Below are positions 21,501-34,876 of a DNA stretch of 64,000 bases, piece by piece. The notes beneath the pieces are model-generated. The model had not been told where the DNA came from. It ran no database searches and worked only from the letters and a program-made list of their open reading frames with translations. How positions within the stretch are numbered: the stretch's first letter is position 1; the number at the start of each line of letters is the position of its first letter. This stretch comes from Pisaster brevispinus (lineage: Eukaryota; Echinodermata; Asteroidea; Forcipulatida; Asteriidae), in assembly GCA_023634235.1 (NCBI GenBank), contig JAMKCF010000072.1, positions 310,001 through 374,000 on the forward strand, written 5' to 3'. Both the position numbers and the translations under genes were made by a program.

Positions 21501-24500
21501 CTTCAGCTGTTGTAGTTACATCTGCAGTAGTGCTGGCTTCAGCTGTGGTAGTTACATCTGCATTTGTGGTAGTCTCAGCTGTTGTAGTTACGTCTGCAGT
21601 TGTGGTTACACGAGCTGTTGTTGTAACATCTGCCGTTGTGGTAGCTTTAGCTGTTGTAGTAACATCTGCTGTTGTGGTAACTTCAGATGTTGTTGTTAAA
21701 TCTGCAGTAATGATAGCTTCAGCTGTTGTTGTTACGTCTGCAATTGTGGTTACACCAGCTGTTGTAGTAACATCTGCAGTTGTGGTAGCTTCAGCTGTTG
21801 TAGTTACTTCTGCAGTTGTGGTAGCTTCAGCTGTTGTAGTTACGTCTGCAGTTGTGGTTAGACCAGCTGTTGTGTAAACATCCGCCGTTGTGGTAGCCTC
21901 AGCTGTTGTAGTTACATCTGCAGTAGTGGTAGCTTCATTTGTGGTAGTTACATCTGATGTTGTGGTAGCTTCAGCTGCTGTAGTTACGTCTGCAGTTGTG
22001 GTTCTACCAGCTGTTGTGGTAACATCTGCGGTTGTGCTAGCCTCAGCTGTTGTAGTAACATCTGCCGTTGTGGTAGCTTCAGCTGTTGTAGTTACTTCTG
22101 CAGTTATGGTAGCTTCAGCTGTTGTAGTTACGTCTGCAGTTGTGGCTAGACCAGCTGTAGTGGTAACATGCGCCGTTGTGGTAGCCTCAGCTGTTGTAGT
22201 TACATCTGCCGTTGTGGTAGCTTCAGCTGTTGTAGTTACTTCTGCAGTTATGGTAGCTTCAGCTGTTGTAGTTACGTCTGCAGTTGTGGTTAGACCAGCT
22301 GTAGTGGTAACATCTGCCGTTGTTGTAGCCTCAGCTGTTGTAATTACATCTGCAGTAGTGGTAGCTTCAGCTTTAGTAGTAACATCTGCTGTTGTGGTAG
22401 TTTCAGCAGTTGTACTTACATCTGCTGTTGTGGTAGCTCCAGCTGTTGTAGTTACATCTGCAGTAGTGGTAGCTTCAGCTGTGGCGATTACATCTGCTGT
22501 TGTGGTAGCTTCAGCTGTTGTAGTTACGTCTGCAGTTGTGGTTACACCAACTGTTGTAACAACATCTGCAGTTGTGGTAGCCTCAGCTGTTGTAGTAACA
22601 TCTGCCGTTGTGGTAGCTGCAGCTGTTGTAGTTACATCTGCAGTAGTGGTAGCTTCAGCTGTAGTAGTTACATCTGCTGTCGTGGTAGCTTCAGCTGTTG
22701 TAGTTACGTCTGCAGTTGTGGTTACACCAGCTGTTGTAACAACATCTGCAGTTGTGGTAGCCTCAGCTGTTGTAGTAACATCTGCAGTTGTGGTTACACC
22801 AGCTGTTGTAGATATATCTGCAGTTGTGGTAGCTTCAGATGTTGTAGTTAAATCTGCAGTTGTGGTAGCTTCAGCTGTTGTAGTTACATCTGCAGTAGTG
22901 GTAGCTTCAGCTGTAGTAGTATTATCTGCTGTTGTGGTAGCTTCAGCAGTTGTACTTACATCTGCTGTTGTGGTATCTCGAGCTGTTGTGGTAACAACTG
23001 CAGTTGTAGTAGTCTCAGCTGTTGTAGTTACATCTGCAGTTGTGATAGCTTCAGCTGTTGTAGTTACGTCTGCAATTGTGGTTACACCAGCTGTTGTAGT
23101 AACATCTGCAGTTGTGGTAGCTTCAGCTGTTGTGTTTATATCTACAGTCGTGGTAGCTTCAGCTGTTGTGGTAACAACTGCAGTTGTAGTAGTCTCAGCT
23201 GTTGTAGTTACATCTGCAGTTGTGATAGCTTCAGCTGTTGTAGTTAAATCTGCAGTTGTGGTAGCTTCAGCTGTTGTAGTTACGTCTGCAGTTGTGGTTA
23301 CACCAGCTGTTGTAGTTATATCTGCAGTTGTGGTAGCTTCAGATGTTATAGTTACGTCTGCAATTGTGGTTACACCAGCTGTTGTAGTAACATCTGCAGT
23401 TGTGGTAGCTTCAGCTGTTGTAGTTAAATCTGCAGTTGTGGTAGCTTCAGCTGTTGTAGTTACGTCTGCAGTTGTGGTAGCTTCAGATGTTGTAGTTACA
23501 TCTGCAATTGTGGTAGCTTCAGCTGTTGTAGTTACGTCTGCAGTTGTTGTTACACCAGCTGTTGTAGTTATATCTGCAGTTGTGGTAGCTTCAGATGTTG
23601 TAGTTAAATCTGCAATTGTGGTAGCTTCAGCTGTTGTAGTTACATCTGCAGTAGTGATAGCTTCAGCTGTTGAAGTTACGTCTGCAATTGTGGTTACACC
23701 AGCTGTTGTAGTAACATCTGCAGTTGTGGTAGCTTCAGCTGTTGTGTTTATATCTACAGTCGTGGTAGCTTCAGCTGTTGTGGTAACAACTGCCGTTGTA
23801 GTAGTCTCAGCTGTTGTAGTTAGATCTGCAGTTTTGGAAGCTTCAGCTGTTGTAGTTAAATCTACAGATGTGGTATCTTCAGCTGTTGTAGTTACATCTG
23901 CAGTTGTAGTTAAATCTGCAGTTGTGGTAGCTTCAGCTGTTGTAGTTACATCTGCAGTAGTGGTAGCTTCAGCTGTAGTAGTATTATCTGCTGTTGTGGT
24001 AGCTTCAGCAGTTGTACTTACATCTGCTGATGTGGTATCTCGAGCTGTTGTGGTAACAACTGCAGTTGTAGTAGTCTCAGCTGTTGTAGTTACATCTGCA
24101 GTTGTGATAGCTTCAGCTGTTGTAGTTACGTTTGCAATTGTGGTTACACCAGCTGTTGTAGTAACATCTGCAGTTGTGGTAGCTTCAGCTGTTGTAGTTA
24201 CATCTGCAGTTGTGGTAGCTTCAGCTGTTGTAGTTACGTCTGCAGTTGTGGTTACACCAGCTGTTGTAGTTATATCTGCAGTTGTGGTAGCTTCAGATGT
24301 TGTAGTTAAATCTGCAGTTGTGATAGCTTCAGCTGTTGTAGTTACATCTGCAGTAGTGGTAGCTTCAGCTGTAGTAGTAACATCTGCTGTTGTGGTAGCT
24401 TCAGCAGTTGTACTTACATCTGCTGTTGTGGTAGCTCCAGCTGTTGTAGTTACATCTGCAGTAGTGATAGCTTCAGCTGTTGTAGTTACGTCTGCAATTG

Positions 24501-27500
24501 TGGTTACACCAGCTGTTGTAGTAACATCTGCAGTTGTGGTAGCTTCAGCTGTTGTGTTTATATCTACAGTCGTGGTAGCTTCAGCTGTTGTGGTAACAAC
24601 TGCCGTTGTAGTAGTCTCAGCTGTTGTAGTTAGATCTGCAGTTGTGGAAGCTTCAGCTGTTGTAGTTAAATCTACAGTTGTGGTATCTTCAGCTGTTGTA
24701 GTTACATCTGCAGTTGTAGTTAAATATGCAGTTGTGGTAATACCAGCTGTTGTAGTTACATCTGCAGTTGTGGTAGCCTGAGCAGTTGTACTTACATCTG
24801 CCATTGTGGTAGCTTCAGCTGTTGTAGTTACTTCTGCAGTTGTGGTAGCTTCAGCTGTTGTAGTTACGTCTGCAGTTGTGGTTACACCAGCTGTTGTGGT
24901 AACATCTGCGGTTGTGCTAGCCTCAGCTGTTGTAGTAACATCTGCCGTTGTGGTAGCCTCAGCTGTTGTAGTTACATCTGCAGTAGTTGTAGCTTCAGCT
25001 TTAGTAGTTACATCTGCTGTTGTGGTAGCTTCAGCAGTTGTACTTACATCTGCTGTTGTGGTAGCTCCAGCTGTTGTAGTTACATCTGCAGTAGTGGTAG
25101 CTTCAGCTGTGGTAGTTACATCTGCTGTCGTGGTAGCTTCAGCTGTTGTAGTTACGTCTGCAGTAGTGGTTACACCAGCTGTTGTAACAACATCTGCAGT
25201 TGTGGTAGCCTCAGCTGTTGTAGTAACATCTGCCGTTGTGGTAGCTCCAGCTGTTGTAGTTACATCTGCAGTAGTGGTAGCTTCAGCTGTGGTAGTTACA
25301 TCTGCTGTCGTGGTAGCTTCAGCTGTTGTAGTTACATCTGCAGTTGTGGTTACACCAGCTGTTGTAACAACATCTGCAGTTGTGGTAGCCTCAGCTGTTG
25401 TAGTAACATCTGCAGTTGTGGTTACACCAGCTGTTGTAGTTATATCTGCGGTTGTGGTAGCTTCAGATGTTGTAGTTAAATCTGCAGTTGTGGTAGCTTC
25501 AGCTGTTGTAGTTACGTCTGCAGTAGTGGTAGCTTCATCTGTGGTAGTTACATCTGATGTTGTGGTAGCTTCAGCTGCTGTAGTTACGTCTGCAGTTGTG
25601 GTTCTACCAGCTGTTGTGGTAACATCTGCGGTTGTGCTAGCCTCAGCTGTTGTAGTAACATCTGCCGTTGTGGTAGCTTCAGCTGTTGTAGTTACTTCTG
25701 CAGTTATGGTAGCTTCAGCTGTTGTAGTTACGTCTGCAGTTGTGGTAAGACCAGCTGTTGTGGTAACATCCGCCGTTGTGGTAGCCTCTGCTGTTGTAGT
25801 TACTTGTGCAGTACTGGTAGCTTCAGCTGTGGTAGTTACTTCTGCAGTTATGGTAGCTTCAGCTGTTGTAGTTACGTCTGCAGTTGTGGTAAGACCAGCT
25901 GTTGTGGTAACATCCGCCGTTGTGGTAGCCTCTGCTGTTGTAGTTACTTGTGCAGTACTGGTAGCTTCAGCTGTGGTAGTTACATCTGCCGTTGTGGTAC
26001 CTTCAGGTGTTATAGTTACATCTGCTGTTGTGGTAGCTTCAGCTGTTGTAGTTACGTCTGCAGTTGTGGTTAAACCAGCTGTTGTTGTTAAATCAGCTGT
26101 TGTCGTTATACCAGCTGTTGTACTTACATCTGCAGTTGTGGTAGCCTGAGCAGATGTACTTACATCTGCAGTTGTGGTAGCTTCAGCTGTTGTAGTTACA
26201 TCTGCAGTAGTGTTAGCTTCAGCTGTTGTAGTTACGTCTGCAGTTGTGGTTACACCAGCTGTTGTGGTAACATCTGCGGTTGTGCTAGCCTCAGCTGTTG
26301 TAGTAACATCTGCCGTTGTGGTAGCCTCAGCTGTTGTAGTTACATCTGCAGTAGTTGTAGCTTCAGCTTTAGTAGTTACATCTGCTGTTGTGGTAGCTTC
26401 AGCAGTTGTACTTACATCTGCTGTTGTGGTAGCTCCAGCTGTTGTAGTTACATCTGCAGTAGTGGTAGCTTCAGCTGTGGTAGTTACATCTGCTGTCGTG
26501 GTAGCTTCAGCTGTTGTAGTTACGTCTGCAGTTGTGGTTACACCAGCTGTTGTAACAACATCTGCAGTTGTGGTAGCCTCAGCTGTTGTAGTAACATCTG
26601 CCGTTGTGGTAGCTCCAGCTGTTGTAGTTACATCTGCAGTAGTGGTAGCTTCAGCTGTGGTAGTTACATCTGCTGTCGTGGTAGCTTCAGCTGTTGTAGT
26701 TACATCTGCAGTTGTGGTTACACCAGCTGTTGTAACAACATCTGCAGTTGTGGTAGCCTCAGCTGTTGTAGTAACATCTGCAGTTGTGGTTACACCAGCT
26801 GTTGTAGTTATATCTGCGGTTGTGGTAGCTTCAGATGTTGTAGTTAAATCTGCAGTTGTGGTAGCTTCAGCTGTTGTAGTTACGTCTGCAGTTGTGGTTA
26901 CACCAGCTGTTGTGGTAACATCTGCCGTTGTTGTAGCCTCAGTTATTGTAGTTACGTCTGCAGTTGTGGTTACACCAGCTGTTGTGGTAACATCTGCGGT
27001 TGTGCTAGCCTCAGCTGTTGTAGTAACATCTGCCGTTGTGGTAGCCTCAGCTGTTGTAGTTACATCTGCAGTAGTGGTAGCTTCAGCTTTAGTAGTAACA
27101 TCTGCTGTTGTGGTAGCTTCAGCAGTTGTACTTACATCTGCTGTTGTGGTAGCTCTAGCTGTTGTAGTTACACCTGCAGTAGTGGTAGCTTCAGCTGTGG
27201 TAGTTACATCTGCTGTCGTGGTAGCTTCAGCTGTTGTAGTTACGTCTGCAGTTGTGGTTACACCAGCTGTTGTAACAACATCTGCAGTTGTGGTAGCCTC
27301 AGCTGTTGTAGTAACATCTGCCGTTGTGGTAGCTCCAGCTGTTGTAGTTACATCTGCAGTAGTGGTAGCTTCAGCTGTGGTAGTTACATCTGCTGTCGTG
27401 GTAGCTTCAGCTGTTGTAGTTACATCTGCAGTTGTGGTTACACCAGCTGTTGTAACAACATCTGCAGTTGTGGTAGCCTCAGCTGTTGTAGTTATATCTG

Positions 27501-30500
27501 CAGTTGTGGTAGCTTCAGCTGTTGTAGTTACATCTGCAGTAGTGGTAGCTTCAGCTGTAGTAGTATTATCTGCTGTTGTGGTAGCTTCAGCAGTTGTACT
27601 TACATCTGCTGTTGTGGTAGCTCCAGCTGTTGTAGTTACATCTGCAGTAGTGATAGCTTCAGCTGTTGTAGTTACGTCTGCAATTGTGGTTACACTAGCT
27701 GTTGTAGTAACATCTGCAGTTGTGGTAGCTTCAGCTGTTGTGTTTATATCTACAGTCGTGGTAGCTTCAGCTGTTGTGGTAACAACTGCAGTTGTAGTAG
27801 TCTCAGCTGTTGTAGTTACATCTGCAGTTGTGATAGCTTCAGCTGTTGTAGTTACGTCTGCAATTGTGGTTATACCAGCTGTTGTAGTAACATCTGCAGT
27901 TGTGGTAGCTTCAGCTGTTGTAGTTATATCTGCAGTTGTGGTAGCTTCAGCTGTTGTAGTTATATCTGCAGTTGTGGTAGCTTCGGCTGTTGTAGTTACA
28001 TCTGCAGTTGTGGTTACACCAGCTGTTGTTGTTACATCTGCAGTTGTGGTAGCTTCAGCTGTTGTAGTTAGATCTGCAGTAGTGGTAGCTTCAGCTGTGG
28101 TAGTTAAATCTGCAGTTGTGGTAGCTTCAGCTGATGTAGTGACATCTGTACTAGTGGTAGCTTCAGTTGTGGTAATAACATTTTCAGTTGTGGTAGCTTC
28201 AGCTGTTGAAGTTACATCTGCAGTTGTAGTTAAATCTACAGTTGTGGTTATACCAGCTGTTGTAGTTACATCTGCAGGAGTGGTAGCATGAGCAGTTGTA
28301 CTTACAGCTGCAGTTGTGGTAGCTTCAGCTGTTGTAGTTACATCTGCAGTTGTGGTAGCTTCAGCTGTTGTAGTTACGTCTGCAGTTGTGGTTACACCAG
28401 CTGTTGTAGTTATATATGCAGTTGTGGTAGCTTCAGATGTTGTAGTTAAATCTGCAGTTGTGGTAGCTTCAGCTGTTGTAGTTACATCTGCAGTAGTGGT
28501 AGCTTCAGCTGTTGTAGTAACATCTGCCGTTGTGGTAGCCTCAGCTGTTGTAGTTACATCTGCAGTAGTGGTAGCTTCAGCTGTAGTAGTAACATCTGCT
28601 GTTGTGGTAGCTTCATCAGTTGTACTTACATCTGCTGTTGTGGTAGCATGAGCACTTGTAGTTAAATCTGCAGTTGTGGTAGCCTGAGCAGTTGTAGTTA
28701 CGTCTGCAGTAGTGGTTACACCAGCTGTTGTGGTAACATCTGCCATTGTTGTAGCGTCAGCTGTTGTAGTTACCTCTGCAGTAGTGGTAGCTTCAGCTGT
28801 GGTAGTTACATCTGCTGTTGTGGTAGCTTCAGCTGTGGTAGTTACATCTACAGTTGTGGTACCTTCAGCTGTTGTAGTTACATCTGCAGATGTAGTTAAA
28901 TCTGCAGTTGTGGTAATACCAACTGTTGTAGTTACATCTACAGTTGTGGTAGCCTGAGCAGTTGTACTTACATCTGCCGTTGTGGTACCTTCAGCTGTTG
29001 TAGTTACATCTGCAGTAGTGGTAGCTTCAGCTGTTGTAGTTACGTCTGCAGTTGTGGTTACACCAGCTGTTGTAACAACATCTGCAGTTGTGGTAGCCTC
29101 AGCTGTTGTAGTAACATCTGCCGTTGTGGTAGCTCCAGCTGTTGTAGTTACATCTGCAGTAGTGGTAGCTTCAGCTGTGGTAGTTACATCTGCTGTCGTG
29201 GTAGCTTCAGCTGTTGTACTTACATCTGCTGTTGTGGTAGCTCCAGCTGTTGTAGTTACATCTTCAGTTGTGGTTAAACCAGCTGTTGTTGTTAAATCAG
29301 CAGTTGTCGTTATACCAGCTGTTGTACTTACATCTGCAGTTGTGGTAGCCTGAGCAGTTGTACTTACATCTGCAGTTGTGGTAGCTTCAGCTGTTGTAGT
29401 TACATCTGCAGTAGTGGTAGCTTCAGCTGTGGTAGTTACATCTGCTGTTGTGGCAGCTTCAGCTGTTGTAGTTACGTCTGCAGTTGTGGTTACACCAGCT
29501 GTTGTGGTAACATCTGCAGTTGTGGTAGCTTTAGATGTGGTAGTTACATCTGCTGTTGTGGTAGCTTCAGCAGCTGTAGTTACGTCTGCAGTTGTGGTTA
29601 CACCAGCTGTTGTGGTAACATCTGCCGTTGTTGTAGCCTCAGCTGTTGTAGTTACGTCTGCAGTTGTGGTTACACCAGCTGTTGTGGTAACATCTGCAGT
29701 TGTGATAGCCTCAGCTGTTGTAGTTACGTCTACAGTTGTGGTAGCTTCAGCTGTTGTAGTTACGTCTTCAGTTGTGGTTAAACCAGCTGTTGTTGTTAAA
29801 TCAGCAGTTGTCGTTATACCAGCTGTTGTACTTCCATCTGCAGTTGTGGTAGCCTGAGCAGATGTACTTACATCTGCAGTTGTGGTAGCTTCAGCTGTTG
29901 TAGTTACATCTGCTTTTGTGGTAGCTTCAGCTGTTGTAGTTACATCTGCAGTACTGGTAGCTTCAGCTGTTGTAGTTACGTCTGCAGTTGTGGTTACACC
30001 AGCTGTTGTGGTAACATCTTCCGTTGTTGTAGCCTCAGCTGTTGTAGTTACGTCTGCAGTTGTGGTTACACCAGCTGTTGTGGTAACATCTGCCGTTGTG
30101 ATAGCCTCAGCTGTTGTAGTTACATCTGCAGTAGTGGTAGCTTCAGCTGTGGTAGTTATATCTGATGTTGTGGTAGCTTCAGCTGTTGTAGTTACTTCTG
30201 CAGTTGTGGTAGCTTCAGCTTTTGTAGTTACGTCTGCAGTTGTGGTTACACCAGCTGTTGTGATAACATCTGCTGTTGTGATAGCCTCAGCTGTTGTAGT
30301 TACATCTGCATTAGTGGTAGCTTTAGCTGTGGTAGTTACATCTGATGTTGTGGTAGCTTCAGCTGTTGTAGTTACTTCTGCAGTTGTGGTTACACCAGCT
30401 GTTGTGGTAACATCTGCCGTTGTGGTAGCCTTAGCTCTTGTAGTTACATCTGCAGTAGTGGTAGCTTCGGTTGTGGTAGTTACATCTGCTGTTGTCGTAG

Positions 30501-32312
30501 CTTCAGCTGTTGTAGTTACGTCTGCAGTTGTGGTTACACCAGCTGTTGTGGTAACATCTGCTGTTGTGATAGCCTCAGCTGTTGTAGTTACATGTGCAGT
30601 AGTGGTAGCTTCAGCTGTGGTAGTTACATCTGATGTTGTGGTAGCTTCAGCTGTTTTAGCTACTTCTGCAGTTGTGGTAGCTTCAGCTTTTGTACTTACG
30701 TTTGCAGTTGTGGTTACACCAGCTGTTGTGGTAACATCTGCAGTTGTGATAGCCTCAGCTGTTGTAGTTACATCTGCATTAGTGGTAGCTTCAGCTGTGG
30801 TAGTTACTTCTGATGTTGTGGTAGCTTCAGCTGTTGTAGTTACTTCTGCAGTTGTGGTAGCTTCAGCTTTTGTAGTTACGTCTGCAGTTGTGGTTACACC
30901 AGCTGTTGTGGTAACATCTGCAGTTGTGGTAGCTTTAGATGTGGTAGTTACATCTGCTGTTGTAGTAGCTTCAGCAGCTGTAGTTACGTCTGCAGTTGTG
31001 GTTACACCAGCTGTTGTGGTAACATCTGCCGTTGTTGTAGCCTCAGCTGTTGTAGTTATGTCTGCAGTTGTGGTTACACCAGCTGTTGTGGTAACATCTG
31101 CCGTTGTGATAGCCTCAGCTGTTGTAGTTACGTCTTCAGTTGTGGTAGCTTCAGCTGTTGTAGTTACGTCTTCAGTTGTGGTTAAACCAGCTGTTCTTGT
31201 TAAATCAGCAGTTGTCGTTATACCAGCTGTTGTACTTCCATCTGCAGTTGTGGTAGCCTGAGCAGATGTACTTACATCTGCAGTTGTGGTAGCTTCAGCT
31301 GTTGTGGTTACATCTGCTTTTGTGGTAGCTTCAGCTGTTGTAGTTACGTCTGCAGTTGTGGTTACACCAGCTGTTGTGGTAACATCTTCCGTTGTTGTAG
31401 CCTCAGCTGTTGTAGTTACGTCTGCAGTTGTGGTTACACCAGCTGTTGAGGTAACATCTGCCGTTGTGATAGCCTCAGCTGTTGTAGTTACATCTGCAGT
31501 AGTGGTAGCTTCAGCTGTGGTAGTTACATCTGATGTTGTGGTAGTTTCAGCTGTTGTAGTTACTTCTGCAGTTGTGGAAGCTTCAGCTTTTGTAGTTACG
31601 TCTGCAGTTGTGGTGACACCAGCTGTTGTGATAACATCTGCCGTTGTGATAGCATCAGCTGTTGTAGTTACAACTGCATTAGTGGTAGCTTCAGCTGTGG
31701 TAGTTACATCTGCTGTTGTTGCAGCTTCAGCTGTTGTAGTTACGTCTGCAGTTGTGGTTACACCAGCTGTTGTGGTAACATCTGCAGTTGTGGTAGCTTT
31801 AGATGTGGTAGTTACATCTGCTGTTGTAGTAGCTTCAGCAGCTGTAGTTACGTCTGCAGTTGTGGTTACACCAGCTGTTGTGGTATTATCTGCCGTTGTG
31901 GTAGCCTCAGCTCTTGTAGTTACATCTGCAGTAGTGGTAGCTTCGGTTGTGGTAGTTAAATCTGCTGTTGTCGTAGCTTCAGCTGTTGTAGTTACGTCTG
32001 CAGTTGTGGTTACACTAGCTGTTGTGGTAACATCTGCCGTTTTGGTAGCCTCAGCTGTTGTAGATACATCTGCAGTAGTTGTAGATTCAGCTGTGGTAGT
32101 GACATCTGCAGTTGTGGTAGCTTCAGCTGTTGTAGTTAGAACTACAGTTGTAGTTACATCTGCAGTTGTGGTTACACCAGCTGTTGTGGTAGCCTTTGCC
32201 GTTTTAGTTACATCTGCAGTTGTAGTTACATCAGCAGTTATTGTTGCCTGAGCAGTTGTTGTAGTCTCATCAGCTGTTGTAGCCTCAGTAGTTGTACCAT
32301 ATGCCGTTGTCT
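18525..32312 (-). CDS. Mucin-like giant repeat exon C
   Basis: This is 13,788 nt without a stop, exactly 766 x 18 bp and 4,596 codons. It starts at a candidate CTACAG|AG acceptor with the leader ETTAYGTTTEATTADE shared with B. It continues as highly regular TTTAEA/TTTADV/TTTAGV units and ends EVATPSVSAG at a GTGAGT donor. Reading through the donor gives only 19 more codons before TAG. The repeat is far more uniform than in A and in the 3' part of B, and it is built of higher-order blocks with offsets such as 648, 720 and 1,368 bp, all multiples of 18. Composition predicts a dense O-glycan brush with an acidic residue at most repeats. No Cys, no transmembrane segment and no ATG with a signal peptide are visible, so it must be an internal exon or a very unusual gene. 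The true array length may differ if the assembly collapsed repeats. Confidence 0.8.
24780..27515 (-). repeat. Higher-order repeat blocks in exon C (720/648/1,368-bp offsets)
   Basis: The variant gcggttgtgctagcc occurs at 24908, 25628, 26276 and 26996, with spacings of 720, 648 and 720 bp (40, 36 and 40 x 18). Long stretches either side of these markers are near identical, and a 1,368-bp (76 x 18) block is repeated. The marker also occurs at 22028. This points to recent unequal exchange that kept the 18-bp register. Boundaries are approximate. Confidence 0.75.
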
Positions 32313-32587
32313 CTGTAGCAACATATTGAGCCTTACATACATCATTTAGCAATATGACTGGGTTGTTTTTAGGTCTAGTTAAGGTTTGTTAATTTTTAAC
32401 GTGGGTTAATTCAGTTCTGTTTATAATTGACGTTCGAATAATATTGAACTGCAAACTGTTTTGTTACTGTTGTAGTTCAACAGTAAGGAGTTTGATTACC
32501 ATATTACTGGTAAAGTAGTGATTGCGAAGTTTAACTATGTGGCAAAATAAAACACTTTAGAGGTTATTTTTACGCTTTGTTAATTAG

Positions 32588-32612
32588 CTGTTCCGACTTA
32601 CTGTCGGAACAG
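32588..32612. repeat. Perfect 10-bp inverted repeat at the edge of inserted DNA
   Basis: The arms ctgttccgac (32588-32597) and gtcggaacag (32603-32612) are separated by five bases. The hairpin sits exactly where similarity to the exon B flank ends (after gctttgttaatt). The E-D intron has cggaacagct at about 56578-56587, close to the point where its similarity resumes, so the two may be opposite ends of related insertions. The element type is unknown. Confidence 0.6.
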
Positions 32613-32630
32613 GTTTTGTTTTCGTCGAGA

Positions 32631-32897
<267 letters not shown>

Positions 32898-33240
32898 GAG
32901 TCATTCCTGCGCCGACTAACACAAGTTTACGTTCATTCAGAAGAATTTTTCTTGCTCTCAGCGCAGAGCGTCGTGTCCGCTCAGATCTTATCGTTATTCA
33001 GGTATCAGCAGCGTGAACGTAGAAAAATAGAACGCCGTGTGTTGGGACGATGTTGCCTGCGTGGCAGACTTGTCCGCGCTTGGATCCCGTTCTCCGGAAA
33101 ACGATCTTTTAGGTTTCTTGTGCAAACGCATTACTTGAAGCTGAATCGTGAAGAAAACAAGGCTACCCATTCGCCTGAAGCCACGTTTTTAAGGTACTTG
33201 TGCGATGCATTACTTTGGGAAATCACCGTCTAGCAGACAA
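32898..33240. other. GC-richer segment of unknown origin after the ATT tract
   Basis: About 340 bp has clearly higher GC and many CpG-containing words compared with its surroundings, and it is found in neither sister intron. A plus-strand frame stays open through it (RRKIERRVLGRCC and following residues), but it is fused to the microsatellite and I recognise no domain. Two sub-segments near 33108 and 33188 resemble each other (aggtttcttgtgc and aggtacttgtgc contexts). It could be a fragment of an unidentified mobile element. Confidence 0.4.
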
Positions 33241-33521
33241 AACACTTGGTGGGGATGCAATAGGGCAAGAATAAAAGCAGTGGGGAAATAATTTATAAAA
33301 ACGTGAAATTACCTTTTCCATGGCTATAGGGTCAGTGTTGGATTTGGGGTCAAAAGCCAAAATTAACAATAACTCATGTCCCATAATTTTTTTACTGTTC
33401 ATGCCATACGAAAATAACATGCTCGATCGGTAATAAAGGGCACACAAAGTTTTACAATTACGATTTTAATACAACAGCATTTAGCTTTAAATTAAGCCTG
33501 TGCATAAAATTTACAAAAAAC

Positions 33522-33612
33522 GACCGTGCACGGATGAATACACCTGCCTGAGATTTGAAAGTTTACACGGCATAAACGTTTTATGAATGAACATCGAAAT
33601 GGTACTATCATA
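33522..33612. repeat. About 90-bp flanking repeat, left copy
   Basis: The segment starting accgtgcacggatgaata and ending atggtactatcat recurs at about 34000-34085 on the other side of the 19-bp minisatellite, and at about 55311-55400 in the E-D intron. It appears to be part of a larger compound repeat. Confidence 0.75.
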
Positions 33613-33634
33613 CATAGTACCGAAATGGTACTAT

Positions 33635-33990
33635 CATTCATTCGATTTTGAATAAGCGAATTGATACCGAATAAGCCATTTGATTTTGAATAAGCAACCT
33701 GATTTCAAATGAGCGAAATTATTCCGAGTAAGCGAACTGATTCTGAATAATCGTTTTGATTCTGAATAAGCGAATTGAATTCGAATAAGCGAATTGATAC
33801 CAAATAAGGGAATTGATTTTGAATAAGCGAATTGATTCTGAATAAGCGTTTTGATTCTAAATAAGTGAATTGATTTCGAATAAGCGAATTGATACCAAAT
33901 AAGCGAATTGATTTTGAACAAGCAAATTGATTCCGAATAAGCGATTTGATTTTGTATAAGCAAATTCATTCCGAATAAGCCATTCCGTAA
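33635..33990. repeat. 19-bp minisatellite, D-C intron
   Basis: About 18 imperfect copies of GAATAAGCGAATTGATTYY lie head to tail. The 120-codon minus-strand frame across it (IQNQFAYSKS-like units) is a by-product: 19 bp is not a multiple of three, so any such frame drifts. Related arrays lie at 54984-55305 and 55485-55605. Confidence 0.92.
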
Positions 33991-33999
33991 AAGCAACCG

Positions 34000-34085
34000 T
34001 GCACGGATGAATAAACCTGCCCGAGATTTGGAAGTTTACACGACATACACATGAATGAACACCAAAATGGTACTATCATGTATGT
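34000..34085. repeat. About 90-bp flanking repeat, right copy
   Basis: This matches 33522-33612 and about 55311-55400. Immediately after it, at 34082, the sequence rejoins the ancestral intron (atgttttgagctgtacg, as at 13841 and 56695). Confidence 0.75.
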
Positions 34086-34106
34086 TTTGAGCTGTACGTG
34101 CACCGT

Positions 34107-34876
34107 GGAGTAGTTTTTAAATAATTCACTTATTGACTTTAATCATCAAACTATGTTTTCCCGTTAGTAACAGGGGAAAGAGTAGCAGCAGTATCCATAT
34201 CCTTGGGTTTTTCTCGAGGAAATAACATTTTATACTCTCAACACATCTTCATCCCTGCACAACGTGACGTGAAAATTGTACTTGCTTCCACTCAGGTAAT
34301 TTGGGACGCTAGGCTACAGCGGACGCACCAAGTAAACTAACATAGTTCAAGTAAATCTAAACATGCTCATACATGTAAATCCCATGACAATGGAATCACC
34401 TGGCAAGTCTGCTGCAACTTAGTGTCCAACAAGGTTTCCCGATAGCTAAAAATTTAGTGCTGCACCTGTCCGCGCTAATGAGATCAAATTTGGAGTAGTT
34501 TTTAAATAATTCACTTATTGACTTTAATCATCAAACTATGTTTTCCCGTTAGTAACAGGGGAAAGAGTAGCAGCAGTATCCATATCCTTGGGTTTTTCTC
34601 GAGGAAATAACATTTTATACTCTCAACACATCTTCATCCCTGCACAACGTGACGTGAAAATTGTACTTGCTTCCACTCAGGTAATTTGGGACGCTAGGCT
34701 ACAGCGGACGCAACAAGTAAACTAACATAGTTCAAGTAAATCCAAACATGCTCATACATGTAAATCCCATGACAATGGAATCACCTGGCAAGTCTGCTGC
34801 AACTTAGTGTCCAACAAGGTTTCCCGATAGCTAAAAATTTAGTGCTGCACCTGTCCGCGCTAATGAGATCAATTTT
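34107..34876. repeat. 385-bp tandem duplication private to the D-C intron
   Basis: The segment beginning ggagtagtttttaaataatt at 34107 is repeated at 34492 with almost no differences. The sister introns have it once (from about 13866 and about 56720). It is therefore younger than the intron duplication. Confidence 0.92.

Noticed and set aside
33634..33996. 120-codon minus-strand frame with IQNQFAYSKS-like units
   Set aside because: It is a translated 19-bp minisatellite, and the related array in the E-D intron does not preserve the frame.
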